Part shown: positions 1 through 9,827 of the stretch, one piece after another | Layout: each line of letters starts with the position of its first letter | Numbering within the stretch: position 1 is the stretch's first letter | Assembly: GCA_949825045.1 (NCBI GenBank) | Contig: OX463832.1 | Coordinates: 18,594,552-18,658,551, forward strand | Direction of reading: 5' to 3' | Length of the DNA stretch: 64,000 bases | Source of the DNA: Argyresthia goedartella | Taxonomy: Eukaryota; Arthropoda; Insecta; Lepidoptera; Argyresthiidae | Made by a program: the position numbers and the translations under genes | The notes under the pieces: model-generated | The model's database searches: none | Told to the model about the DNA's origin: nothing | The model's input: the letters and a program-made list of their open reading frames with translations, nothing else

Positions 1-1
1 T

Positions 2-367
2 TATAATTTAAAAAGCACAGTCTCCTTAAGAGAGCTTTTTAAAGAAGATGATAAACTAACTGTAGCTAGTCAATTTATTATAGAAAATGTAATGTATCTA
101 GGCAAGAACCTTACAACATTTTCCAAACTTAGCGATAGCTGTAATGTTAACCTAAGAAATAATCACAAACTATGTGCGCCCCGATTTAGACTCGCGAAGG
201 TTAGCAATTCTTTCAAGAGTCAGTGCATTCTCTACTATAATAAGATACCTCTGGAGATTTTGAAATTGCCATTTGAGCAATTTAAAAAGCATGTTAAAGC
301 GACTTTGTCGAAAAAGGGATATTACAATGTTCAAGATTACTTAAATGTCAGGACTGTATGGGGTTAA
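2..367 (+). pseudogene. C-terminal end of a LINE reverse transcriptase ORF (5' part outside window)
   Basis: The frame is open from the window edge to a stop at 365-367. It has the usual C-terminal tail of CR1/Jockey-type LINE ORF2 proteins: a run with APRFRLAKVSNSF, then YYNKIP, an amphipathic FKKHVKATL segment and a final YYNVQDYL. No catalytic domain lies inside the window, so the clade cannot be fixed. It is probably the 3' end of a 5'-truncated or longer element entering from the left. The following 3'UTR (about 368-620) shares a stretch (about 482-615) with 37068-37195, so the two are copies of one LINE 3' tail family. Confidence 0.7.
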
Positions 368-620
368 TCTAGATCAACACAGACCTTGCTGTTAATAATT
401 TTGTAATTATTTATTCCTGCTTATTAATCATAATAATTAAATTTTTCATATTTGTATTAGTTAAGCACAATCTATTTTTAAAAGAGATCTAAAAATCAAT
501 CTGTGGGAGTTTCTACGCCCTACTTCTCCCACAGTGGTCCAATGTAGAGAAGAGGCAAAAAATTACGTTTGCTAAGTATATGTAAATATCTACAGTAATA
601 AAGTACTTTGACTTATATTT
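368..620 (+). mobile_element. LINE 3'UTR
   Basis: Non-coding tail of the LINE fragment to its left. Positions about 482-615 (beginning with TTTTAAAAGAGATCT and ending near TACTTTGACTTA) are clearly similar to 37068-37195, which lies outside any ORF. This indicates a shared 3'UTR family. The exact end of the element is not resolved. Confidence 0.55.
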
Positions 621-1043
621 TTGTAATAATAATTGACTATCGAAGATGACACCCAGGTTTATACCGCTATATAGGTATATTACTGCACCGTTATAAGCTA
701 CAGAGTTAAGAATCCAGAGCGGAGCGAAGTGAGCGTAGCTACGGATTCAAAGTACTTCACTAGAGTTTAAAATAGTTTTTAGTCCTGAGGTGGACACTGT
801 ACTTTTTATAACCCTCTGTGAGAATATGACTTTGTTCCGTTATGACAAGAATAAGTTAATAGGCCAAATATACATTTCCCGAAAATGCGTTTCGCTCTTG
901 CATTTTACCAAAAGGTTGACATTTTTGTATGCTTGCACATATGTACCTACCTATCTCAATTATCGTAGGTTTAATTTATTTAAGTATTACGTGTTCATGT
1001 ATTATAATTTTCTTCATAATTATATATATGTTATAAAGTATTT
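621..1043. other. Non-coding stretch, no feature supported
   Basis: AT-rich sequence between the LINE tail and the first MITE. The 102-residue frame at 790-1098 is composed of low-complexity F/Y/K residues and runs into the MITE. I do not consider it a gene. Confidence 0.4.
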
Positions 1044-1133
1044 TATCTACACACGACAGGGGCGTCGGCGTTCGAAATTTGAATGTCATAATATGTAGAA
1101 AAATTACACATTATGGTCCCCTGTGTGTAGATA
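1044..1133. mobile_element. MITE module A, internally deleted short copy
   Basis: It begins TATCTACACAC and ends with the inverted counterpart GTGTGTAGATA. It keeps the family's internal marker (GGCGTCGGCGTTCGAAATTT) but is only about 90 bp, against about 260-350 bp for copies at 23976, 31628 and 33722. It is directly followed by foldback module B, as in the other copies. Confidence 0.75.
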
Positions 1134-1273
1134 GACTAGTGTATGTAACTGTACATAATTAGGCATTAAAACTCTTGAGTGATATTATTCTGAAACTCGC
1201 CTTCGGCTCGTGTCATAAACCCACTCTCGATTATTAATGCCCTCCATTATGTAGCAGTCACATAAACTACTAT
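1134..1273. mobile_element. Foldback module B copy
   Basis: About 140 bp with imperfect inverted ends: ACTAGTGTATGTAACTGTAC at the left, and GCAGTCACATAAACTACT at the right as its complement. Internal marker is CTCGCCTTCGGCTCG. The same module occurs at 31517-31626, 31926-32015 and 33578-33720, always next to module A. Confidence 0.7.
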
Positions 1274-1671
1274 TTGTAGTTGTGTGTATGTGTATTGTAT
1301 TCTATTTTTAAATTTAGTTGCTGTTTTCTTGTTTGTATAAATATTTTGTTATTAGCTGAACCCGCATTATTTCTCTGCACATACTTACTGGGTTGGCTGT
1401 AAGAGATTTCTTTTAGAAATAAGGCCGCCTTTGTACATTTTATTTCCCACTGCGTCAATTGTTTTTACTTTTTTTTATGCAATAAAGGATATATTAACAA
1501 TAAATTCCACGGGAAATTGTAGGTAACAGACCTTGCATCACATTTATTGCGTCTGTTACTATTATCTCATTTTCACTCTTATTTTGAGTCAAACACTCGC
1601 CTCTCCATTGGTAAACAATCTTCTATTTACTTTAATTAATTAAAAATGATTAAACATTTTTCACTCCACAG
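1274..1671. other. Intron or upstream sequence, no feature supported
   Basis: AT-rich, no convincing ORF. It ends in a pyrimidine-rich run and CCACAG, the 3' splice site of the first recognised zinc-finger exon. Earlier exons of that gene must lie left of 1672, because the exon starts in the middle of a codon. Confidence 0.4.
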
Positions 1672-1906
1672 AAATATCAAAACAAGACACGTAGAAGTTA
1701 AACAAACAAAAACTGACGGACCTACAAACAAAATGGACGAATACTTCCACGTGACTCTATTCAAGACTACGGAGGAGAAGATCGCAGAGTTACAACGGAG
1801 AAAAGACAATGCCAGTTATATCAACGCGCCGCTCAAGTGTAAAATGTGCTATCAAGGATTTAACGACAATGAGACATACGGCCTGCACATGGATAAACAC
1901 ACGGAG
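1672..1906 (+). CDS. C2H2 zinc-finger gene, exon a
   Basis: Exon bounded by acceptor CCACAG|A and donor GAG|GTTAGT. It enters with one base completing a codon and leaves in phase 0. It encodes a charged linker (TTEEKIAELQRRKDNAS) and one C2H2 finger, CKMCYQGFNDNETYGLHMDKH (C-x2-C-x12-H-x3-H). The protein is presumably a nuclear DNA-binding factor. It resembles insect multi-finger proteins, in which fingers are spread over short exons, but I cannot name an orthologue. The exon's phase-0 end fits the phase-0 start of the next exon at 2439. No ZAD or BTB domain is seen in the window, so the N-terminus lies upstream. Confidence 0.75.
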
Positions 1907-2176
1907 GTTAGTGATGAGACCGAATCCACAGTCGTCAGAACTGATAAACTAGCAGAAAGGGCTCGTGAGATTTTTTACTTAGTGTCAACAGACAGATGGT
2001 GTTAGTAGTACATTATCATTACAGTTCATTTTTTATATATATATAAAAAAAAAATTTTAGTATCGCTAATATATATATATAAAAAAATGAACTTAAATCG
2101 TTACAGTTTGATGTTGTTGTTGTTGTTTAAGGTTCGATATTTGTGTTAAGGTGAAACTTCGTAGTAGGTGCTAACG

Positions 2177-2390
2177 CTGTCTCGCTCACTCGGTAGGAAA
2201 CTTCTCTCGCTGTCGCGCTCATTCGCTAGGAAACTACTCTCGCTGCCTCGCTCACTCGCTAGGAAACTACTCTCGCTGTCTCGCTCAATCGCTAGGAAAC
2301 TACTCTCGATGTCTCGCTCACTCGCTAGGAAACTATTTTCGCTGTCTCTCTCACTCGCTAGGAAACTTCGCTCGCAATCTCGCCCACGCG
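2177..2390 (+). repeat. 33-bp minisatellite, six units, in intron a-b
   Basis: Six consecutive 33-bp units starting CTGTCTCGCTCACTCGCTAGG with 1-4 differences each, then a partial unit. Because 33 is a multiple of three, the array is open in one frame, as an 11-residue repeat rich in S, R and L (LSRSLARKLLS). It ends about 50 bp before the next zinc-finger exon. I regard the ORF as a by-product of the repeat, not a gene. Confidence 0.9.
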
Positions 2391-2438
2391 CTCACGCGAT
2401 ACGTCTCACTGAATTGCGTTTTTAATGTCGTGTTCCAG

Positions 2439-2569
2439 CAATGCGGTGCGTTTACGTGCGCGGTGTGTCAATATCGATGGCCGTCAAGGGAGCGCTTCGT
2501 TCAGCACATGTACTTCCGACACTCGCGCAAATTCAGCTGCAGGTTGTGCCGCTTCGAGACTACCGATAG
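2439..2569 (+). CDS. C2H2 zinc-finger gene, exon b
   Basis: Acceptor GTTCCAG|CAATGC and strong donor GATAG|GTGAGT. The exon enters in phase 0, matching exon a, and leaves after the second base of a codon. It encodes one finger starting FTCAVCQYRW and continuing through RFVQHMYFRH, and then the first half of a second (FSCRLCRFETTDR) whose histidines must lie in the next exon. The next exon I can recognise (9828) starts in phase 0, so it does not complete this codon. Either an exon between 2570 and 9827 is unseen or it has been lost. Confidence 0.75.
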
Positions 2570-2607
2570 GTGAGTCGCTCGCACACACACACCAGAAGAA
2601 ATATACA

Positions 2608-3013
2608 AAAACCGGTCAAGTGCGAGTCTAAATCGCGCACGAAGGGTTCCGTACCACCGTTCAATGGAAGCGATGGTGTGGAGTGAATAGTTTGAATTTT
2701 ACACAGCAAAATATTGTTTACAAAGTTATTGGTGCGGTTACTTTCACACTCCATGTACGTAACCAGGTGCATCCATAAGTTTGTATGTGGTATTGAAAGA
2801 ATTGTTGTATGGGAGCCCCCTTAAATATTTCTTTTATCCTGTTTTTTAGTATTTGTTGTTATAGCGGCAATATAAATACATAATCTGTGAAAATTTCAAC
2901 TGTCTAGCTAGCTAGGTTCTTGAGATACAGCCTGGTGACAGACGGACGGACGGACGGACAGCGGAGTCTTAGTAATAGGGTCCCGTTTGGAACCCTTCGG
3001 GTACGGAACCCTA
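2608..3013. repeat. Dispersed repeat (AGGGTTCCGTACC family), copy 1
   Basis: About 400 bp beginning near CCGGTCAAGTGCGAG and AGGGTTCCGTACC, and ending with GACGGACGGACGGACAGCGG and TACGGAACCCTAA, an inverted match to the start. It has the character of a non-autonomous DNA element or SINE-like repeat that I recall as common in lepidopteran genomes. There is no coding capacity. A similar copy follows directly. Confidence 0.75.
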
Positions 3014-3421
3014 AGAAAAACGGTCAAGTGTGAGTCGAACTCGCGCACTTAGGGTTCCGTACCATCGTACAATGGTAGGGATGGTGTGGAGTGAATAGTT
3101 TGGATTTTACATAGCAAAATGTTGTTTACTAAGTTATCGGTGCGGCTATTTTCACACCCTATGTACGTAACCAGGTGCATCCATAAGTTTGCATGTGGTA
3201 TGGAAAGAATTTTTGTATGGGAGCCCCCTTAAATATTTATTTTATTGTTTTTTAGTATTTGTTGTTATAGCGGCAACAGAAATACATCATCTGTGAAAAT
3301 TTCATATGTCTAACTATCACGGTTCATGAGATACAGCCTGGTGACAGACGGACGGACGGACGGACAGCGGAGGCTTAGTATTAGGGTCCCTTTTGGCACC
3401 GTTCGGGTACGGAACCCTAAA
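3014..3421. repeat. Dispersed repeat (AGGGTTCCGTACC family), copy 2
   Basis: Same orientation and length as copy 1 and highly similar through its length, including the four-fold GACG run and the terminal TACGGAACCCTAAA. The adjacent placement suggests a tandem duplication of the element or insertion of one copy beside another. Confidence 0.75.
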
Positions 3422-3778
3422 AACGGTTAAGTGGGATTCGGAGACGCACACGGGCTCTATGGTTCTTTACCGTCGCAAGGAAACACATCTCTTGTAAACC
3501 ACTTTTATTTGTATCAACTAACTCAAATTATCAACAACTTAAAAACCTTTCATATATAAAAACATATCGCGACGAATTTTAAACCTTCTCCTTAAGTGAT
3601 CTCGGTTAAAAGACTCGTGTCGTGTTAAAGCGGCAATCTCTGTGAACATTTCAGCTCTCTATGTAGGTACCTTTTACGGTCCATCAAACAGAGCATGCTG
3701 ACGGACAGATGGACAGCGGAGGCTTGGTAATATGGTCCCGTTAGAAGGGTGCCACTTCGGTTACGGAACCCTAGAAAC
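3422..3778. repeat. Dispersed repeat (AGGGTTCCGTACC family), diverged copy 3
   Basis: Keeps the start (AAAAACGGTTAAGTGGGATTC), the GGACAGCGGAGGCTTGGTAAT block and TACGGAACCCTAGAAA end of the family, but the middle is poorly conserved. It is older than copies 1 and 2. Confidence 0.55.
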
Positions 3779-4038
3779 CTGGAAACCAGTTCTTTTACTG
3801 GCTACAGTAACTTCAAACTATCAATGTGAAATAACCCTAATGGCAGATTAAATTATCTACCATTAATTTCGTAATTAAATCCGAAATTTATCAAATTGAT
3901 TTTTTTATACCACCTTAATTTCACTATCTAATCATATGAAAGTGTGTCAAGCCAACTTCGAGGAAAGAAAGACGATGCATCAGTCGTGTGTTATATTAAT
4001 ATAACTTATATTACACGAACCATTTTGAACTACATGTG

Positions 4039-4046
4039 ACTGTAAC
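4039..4046. repeat. Left 8-bp target-site duplication of the hAT element
   Basis: ACTGTAAC here and at 9349-9356, immediately outside TAGGG...CCCTA inverted ends. An 8-bp TSD is diagnostic of the hAT superfamily. Confidence 0.85.
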
Positions 4047-4812
4047 TAGGGTATCTAAAATCCCGGATTTTTTGAAAACCGGGAATCCCGGTTTTTCATC
4101 GTCGATGAAACCGGGAATTTCCCGGGATCCCGGGATTTTCGGTGCGATGAAGGTATTTGCAATTTAAAATGATTAAATACGTACTTAGTGTTACTTATTG
4201 TGGTGAAAACAGGTAGGGGATTATAAAATAAAAATAATAGTAATAATATATATATTTTAATGTTATTAAATAATTCACATGGCTTGAAATTGTTGTGGCC
4301 TGCATTTTAATAAAGCTAAACACGAATCATTAAAAAGTTTGAGGTCATATAAAACATACATTTTTACACAGCAATCCTCTGAATTTTAACAAATGACAAT
4401 AAGTTTTATATTTGGCAACATTTTCTAGTTATCTCTATCATCAAATAATACTTAAACTAAAATCACAGAATCAACGCAAAACGATGCCTTATCAAAAATA
4501 TCCTGATTAATCCGTTCAACTGACGAAGTATCTAAATAAAAAATATTGCAAAAATAACACGGTTAATTACTATCTTTATAATTAAATGACTAAAACAAAA
4601 AAATCACAGAATCACTACAATGACCCTGAGCTACACAAAACAAAATTGAAATTTAAGTTATGTTTAGTTAATGACATTTAGTTCTGAAGCTAAATATAGT
4701 TAACCTAAACTTAAATATCAGATTTGATTTCATGTAGCTCAGGGATATTGTCTTAAGATACTATAGCATACTACAGTATCTAATGTACTTAGTCAGTCAG
4801 TGAGTGCCATTT

Positions 4813-4931
4813 GGAAGGCTTTTGCACTAAACTAAAAAGACAACTAAGGGCTCTAAACGTCATAATGACGTCATTTTAGTTTGATGTTTAGAGCCCTTAG
4901 TTGTCTTTTTAGTTTAGTGCAAAATCCTTCC
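4813..4931. repeat. Near-perfect palindrome inside hAT
   Basis: Arms of about 46 bp (GGAAGG...GGGCTCTAAAC and its complement) around a loop of about 27 bp that itself contains TGACGTCA. Core arms of 39 bp match perfectly. It lies downstream of the transposase stop on the minus strand. It could be a solo foldback MITE, or could act as a transcript hairpin. Confidence 0.85.
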
Positions 4932-5033
4932 AAATCGCCCCCACTACATAAATAGTCTAAATAATGTTGAAACTCTTAGTAACTAAATCTAATAAAATAA
5001 ACATATTAAAATCACACAATAACAATAAAATAA

Positions 5034-7084
5034 TTATTTTTCAGATTTTTCTTCTTTGTAATAAGACCTCAAAAATATAATAGCGTCTAAACTTATGTCA
5101 CCTAAACGTGATCTGATTTTATTACAAATTAAACCGGCCGAGGAAAATATTCTCTCCGGTTCAACGCTTGTGGGAGGGATGGTAAGTAGGTTATCATAGG
5201 CTCGTGACAGGAAATGGCCACGATCCCCCCATTTTCATACAGAGCCATCTCTATTCTCACTGTAGTATGCAGGTCTTCTGATTGAGTGTTTCTATTACGT
5301 TCCTTCCTCACAGCTTGATTAATTTCTTGATTAAGTTCTGCGCTTTGTGTTAATTCAGTTCTTGGGTGTACCACCAGCAGAGGTTCATTGTCGTGTTCTT
5401 CATTTTCAAATTGGGGTGTTGGTGGGGAATTAGTGCACCTTAGAAGGGTTACTATATTTCTACACATTTCATCACTACTCGGACGGGAAAATACTGACAA
5501 ATCATCATCATTGACTTCGAAGTATTTTTCAGGGTTTTGCAAATAGTTTAAAGTTGAAGCTTCTTTCAATCGGCGCTGTGTGTATCTCTTTTTTAATGAC
5601 GTCAGCAGTTTTTCGCTTATATTGTTACCAATATTCGATAATTTTCTTAGAGCAAACTTCAATGCTACATCTGCTGTCAACAATGTGGCGTCTCGACGAC
5701 ATAAAGCCTCTAACACTGTTTTCACTATGCTCAAAACTTCATGTAAATGCTTGATAACCATCCACTCATCTTCTGAGAAATGAATTTCACTCTTCATGTC
5801 AATCAGGGCTTTCACTATGCATGTACGTAGCTTCAAAAAGCGTTCTAGTGTGTCAGCTAAGCTACTCCAACGAGTGATCGAATCACACGTCAATGATAGT
5901 TCCTTTTGAAAGTCTGCAACTACATATTTTTGCAGAATATCATCATTTTTGGTGGGTGACTTGCGGAACAATTTAACAACCTTTTTAATTTTAGAAATTA
6001 AATCTTGGTTAAACTGTCGGTTTGACACTTCTGGACTTGTTCTGTCACTGGCCGAAAAAGCGGCACCGTCTGCATCGTCATCAGAGTCGTTGTCAGAAAT
6101 TATGTATTCTCTGTTTGCTTGATGTGCTTGTCTTCTAGCTATTTCTGACAAGGGTATGTCGTCATCATCTTCTAATTCTGCTGCAGTGGTTGGAACTTCT
6201 ACTTTTTCATCAATTGTGGTACTCTTCTTGAAGAAAACGTCCACAATTGCAAACTGGAGAGCATGTGCCACGCATGTTTGGTGGTATGATTTCAGAAATT
6301 TGCCAAATTTCGTCATCATGCTGCAACCATCGGTTGTCTCAGCAACGATGTATTTTTCAAGAGAGACCCCAAACTCGTTCAATCGGCGTTCTATTTCCTC
6401 GACGCATTTTTTTGCAGGAAGGGATCCATAAATCCGGATGAGCCCCAAGCTTTTGAAACTGTTGCCGCCGGACAAGCGCTGTGAGTGTAAATTTAAACTC
6501 AAATAACGCCGATTTCGGATTGACGTCCACTAGTCAAAAGATATGGAAAATTTGTGACCACATTTTAAGAGTTGCTGAATTTCGTTGATCAATTCTTGTT
6601 TTCTTTTATCAGCTTCCTTTATGATAATACTGCGGATTGTGTCATCAGCTTTCGGTAATTTGTGGCCTGCTTTTTCAAAGAGGAATCTCAAATCTTCGTC
6701 TTCTGTGAATTTTCTGAATGCGTATCCATGCATACAGGCCATACGGGAAACCATCACCTCCATAGATGGATTCCTGTTTTCAGGTTTAAAATAGTCCGTC
6801 AGCTTTTGCTTTTTCTTTGGATTCTCACTGTCTTCATTGCCTTCAGTGCTTGTTGTGGGAAACTCGCCACTTCCGCTAGCACTATGTTCAGCTATACCGA
6901 ATTGATGAATGGTTTTTAGATGTCTTTGCAGTCCACTTATAGAGCTTCCAGTGCACTTTAACACTTTATCACAGATTTTACATTTCGCATAAGTTTTATC
7001 TTGAGCCCGTAGAAAATGATGCCATACAGATGATTTATCGCCTGCCTTTTTGAGTACTTCTTCAAAATTCATTGCCTGTAACAA
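5034..7084 (-). pseudogene. hAT transposase with N-terminal BED zinc finger, one stop and one frameshift
   Basis: Likely start is ATG at 7072-7070 (MNFEEVLKKAG). A splice acceptor (TTACAG) just upstream means a 5' exon is possible. The BED finger (KCKICDKVLKC with a following HLKTIH) is in the first 60 residues. Next comes a KLTDYF box typical of hAT proteins, then the hermes-like region. A TAG at 6530-6532 interrupts the frame just after FSISFD; the sequence continues in the same frame (WTSIRNRRYL) to 5129. The catalytic core includes TTDGCSMM and HALQFAIVD. Near 5155 the frame shifts; in the other frame the conserved C-terminal dimerisation motif follows (SVEPERIFSSAGL, IRSRLGDISLD), stopping at 5034. 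Only these two lesions are visible, so the copy is relatively young. Confidence 0.8.
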
Positions 7085-7207
7085 ATATATTTTAAATTAT
7101 AATCTAAAACTATTTTAAATACGATCACACTACAACTGGCTGGAATAGCATTTGAAACTATTATAGAGGCACATATGTGCATCTAGTCCCCAAATTAGAT
7201 CAGAAAC

Positions 7208-7249
7208 AGCCACACCAGACATGACATCTATATGTCATGTCTGGTGTGG

Positions 7250-7251
<2 letters not shown>
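7208..7251. repeat. Perfect 20-bp hairpin
   Basis: Arms AGCCACACCAGACATGACAT and its exact complement around a four-base loop, directly followed by a TA microsatellite (7252-7290). It lies upstream of the hAT transposase on its coding strand. Confidence 0.85.

Positions 7252-7290
<39 letters not shown>
7252..7290. repeat. (TA)n microsatellite
   Basis: About 19 consecutive TA units following the hairpin arm. Length is likely polymorphic. Confidence 0.9.
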
Positions 7291-7292
<2 letters not shown>

Positions 7293-7329
7293 CATGTTTA
7301 TCTATATAAACAAGTTATTCTCGCTTTAT

Positions 7330-7396
7330 CGGCTGGGATTTTAACCCATAACACCTGGCTTGTGACTCACCACTTGGACCGCGCGGCCACAAAGGC
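7330..7396 (-). repeat. tRNA-like segment, SINE head or tRNA remnant
   Basis: On the minus strand it reads like a class II tRNA 5' half (GTGGCCGCGCGGTCCAAG, an A-box-like block) followed by a B-box-like GGGTTAAAATCCC. There is no complete cloverleaf, so I call a tRNA-derived SINE or relic, not a tRNA gene. Confidence 0.45.
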
Positions 7397-7941
7397 CATG
7401 TTGAAGTACTATTGTTTCTTTTCTAAGAAGTCCTAAGCCAGGTATCTTTCCACACATGTGATTACCGAGTTTTGGTGTACTTGACAAAACTGACAATATA
7501 GTGATTGGTATTTTTGCGTATGTAATTAATACCTTAATATAGCAAGGGTAATCAAGTAAATCTAGAAAGGTTGGAACATTTTTGTACGGTGCCTGGGATA
7601 CTGGTGTAATTGCATAATTTATAATTTCACTTTTTCGTGTACACCTTAAATCATAATGTCCATTGTCCATCGATAGAAAATTTAATTGCAAACAACTAAT
7701 GTTTTTTTTTTAAATGTCGTAATTATTAGCATTTTTAATATAATTCAGTCTGAATTTGTATGATAATTGCTTTTTGATTGTAATTAAATTATCAAAAGCG
7801 TAATTTTAGGATTATTTCATTGGGCAGCCTACACAAGCAAAGGAGTTGTCTAATTGTAAGTGTAACTGCCCCAGACTTGTACAAAGACTTCTCAATAGCC
7901 AAAAGAATTAAAATATTCATTCATTGATTACTGCATCTTTA

Positions 7942-8574
7942 AGGTAGCGGTTCGCGCCGCGACAGAGACAAGCGACCGAGACACGAAACCGCGACCGGAG
8001 ACCGCGACACGTGTCTCGGTCTCGCAGCATGTACTTTAGGTTGAGACCGAGACTGGCGACAGGAGGGTATTCGAACAGCAACGGACTAGATATTAGAGCA
8101 AAATTAACCGATCACTTTACGTCACAGCATGGAGCAGTGGAATGGCAAGAACGACTGGTCACACGCCTTACTTAAATAAATAAAATACCTAATAACTCAC
8201 CTGTTTTATTTATGATTTCAGATATGCTCTTCCAAATATTATCCTTCAAATTTTCGTCTCTGTAGCAGTCTAGCCGTGCATCATATATCGGAGGATGCTG
8301 TCTGATCAGTTCAATCAGCGTTTCACAATCTTCGTCCGTAAAAGCATTCATTTTTAAACAAAAAAACCACATGTGCTTGGAGCGCGACACGAGACACTAC
8401 TAGTCCGCGGCAGCGACCGTCTTGCTGTCTCCTGTCTCGCGTCTCCGTCGCCTGTCTCTGTCTCGCTCGCGAATTGTCGCTCATACGATGCCTACTGTCA
8501 AGTGACAGTCGCGGTCTCCGGTCGCGGTCTCGTGTCTCGGTCGCTTGTCTCTGTCGCGGCGCGAACCGCTACCT
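7942..8574 (-). mobile_element. PIF/Harbinger-like element with TTA target-site duplication
   Basis: Terminal inverted repeats start AGGTAGCGGTTCGCGCCGCG and extend about 65 bp with repeated GACCGCGAC/GAGACA units. The element is flanked by TTA on both sides (7939-7941 and 8575-8577), the 3-bp TWA duplication of PIF/Harbinger. At 633 bp it has no transposase but keeps a MADF exon (8201-8351), so it is an internal-deletion derivative of an autonomous copy. Confidence 0.85.
8201..8351 (-). pseudogene. First exon of a MADF/Myb-SANT-like protein of a Harbinger element
   Basis: Starts at ATG 8351-8349 and runs 50 codons to a consensus donor (ACAG|GTGAGT). The sequence (TDEDCETLIELI, HPPIYDARLDCYRD, IWKSISEI) is the first half of a MADF DNA-binding domain. 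PIF/Harbinger elements encode a Myb/SANT or MADF accessory protein besides the transposase, which fits the location within Harbinger TIRs. The later exons are absent, so the gene is not functional here. Confidence 0.75.
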
Positions 8575-9348
8575 TTAGTTACTTTGTAGAACTTGTAGGA
8601 AATAATGAATAGTCTCGCTAGATGGCGGATGTTGTATGTTATTGCAAAATGGTGCTTATTTGTAGCGACGAAAAAGGTTACAGAATCATAGAAAATAAAC
8701 TAACAACTATTAATTATTTAATGATTGCCTACAAGTTCTACAAACTAACTAAAGATTCAGTAATTTATAAATTAATATTTAAATGCTATTGGCTTGTGAG
8801 AAGTCTTTGTTCATTGGTAGGGCAGTCATTTAGCCATCTTCTTTCTTACTAGGTACCTAAGTATTTCAATTCAGTTCAAGCGAATAGTTACTCCATTTTA
8901 CTAAGTGATACTGTTGGCGCTCAATTAAAATAAACAAATAAAGGCAGGTACATACAAAAGTTAAAATATGATATTTAAAAACTTACCATTCTCAAGTTCG
9001 GCTTCGTTCCAGGGCACAAATTTGTCAAACCACCACTCACATTGAACTCTGCATAGCGACTAAGAAGCAGGTAAAAAACTACCTGCCTGTTAGTCAGCGA
9101 GCGGCTGCATTTCGTATTTCAAAATGGCCGCTTGGACAATAACTGAATGCACAACTGCACAACCCCAAATACAGAGTTCAAAATTTATTGATATGAATAA
9201 AAATGTAAGGAAATAATGATATTGTGACTTAAATACTTTTTTCCCGAAAAACCGGGAATCGCTTGCAGAATCCCGGGATTTAAAAAACATACCAAAACCG
9301 GGAATTCCCGGTATTTTCGTTCCCGGGATTTCCCGGTTCTAATCCCTA

Positions 9349-9356
9349 ACTGTAAC
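9349..9356. repeat. Right 8-bp target-site duplication of the hAT element
   Basis: ACTGTAAC, identical to 4039-4046. Confidence 0.85.
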
Positions 9357-9516
9357 CCCATGATAGTTTAATATGTATAAAACCTACAAACTTGTGGTCT
9401 TATTTTAAAAGACACTCAGTTTTCCCAGAATCCCAGATTTCATAATTCATAATTTCTCTATTGCACACAAATAACATACAGGAAAAGTAATTACAAGAGA
9501 AAAAAGAAAATGTAAT

Positions 9517-9645
9517 AGATCTACACATATCATAGACCCTCTTTATTGCGTCTAAAAACCGCACGTTAAGACCAGCATGACGTAAAACTATTTGGTAAAA
9601 ACTCATTTATTATCTAAAAATTTTACATTATGACCATATTGTACA
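9517..9645. mobile_element. MITE module A, partial copy
   Basis: Resembles the first ~125 bp of the family (ATCTACACATATCATAGACCC, then AAAAACCGCACGTTAAGACC and the ACATTATGACCAT core). The second half and right end are missing. Confidence 0.65.
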
Positions 9646-9827
9646 AAAATTTGTCATTTCAAATCCCCCATTTTCCCCCATTATGTCATATCATAAGGCA
9701 TAGCTTTATCCAAGACCCAGGGATTTTTAGTTCATCCTCCCCGATCGGTATTTGTACCCGGGACCGCTCGATTGTGAGGCAGCACCTTAGAGGTCGGTCT
9801 TCACAAATAAACATTCGTTCATCACAG

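Larger units (their letters stand above)
7862..8845. repeat. Foldback element whose left arm is split by a Harbinger insertion
   Basis: The sequence from 7862 (ACTGCCCCAGAC) to 7941, continued at 8578-8620, is the inverted complement of about 8700-8845. Shared blocks include ACAAAGACTTCTCA, ATCTTTAGTTA and TTTGTAGAACTTGTAGG. The right arm keeps the uninterrupted ATCTTTAGTTA; in the left arm it is broken by the element at 7942-8574. Confidence 0.75.
4047..9348 (-). mobile_element. hAT transposon, 5.3 kb, with TSD and nested insertions
   Basis: Bounded by ACTGTAAC duplications. Its ends read TAGGGTATC and, inverted, TAGGGATTAG. Both subterminal regions are full of CCGGGAATCCCGG/CCCGGGAT palindromic blocks (4062-4140 and 9245-9340), possible transposase binding sites. 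The transposase is on the minus strand (5034-7084). The element also holds a long palindrome (4813-4931), a perfect hairpin next to a TA microsatellite (7208-7290), a tRNA-like segment (7330-7396) and a foldback (about 7862-8845) split by a PIF/Harbinger element. The interior has therefore grown by later insertions. Its length is unusual for hAT, which is normally 2.5-5 kb. Confidence 0.85.

Noticed and set aside
2168..2425. SR-rich protein gene
   Set aside because: The frame is produced by a 33-bp minisatellite and lies between a zinc-finger donor and acceptor.
7330..7400. Functional tRNA-Leu/Ser gene on the minus strand
   Set aside because: Only an A-box and a weak B box; no complete cloverleaf and located within a hAT element.
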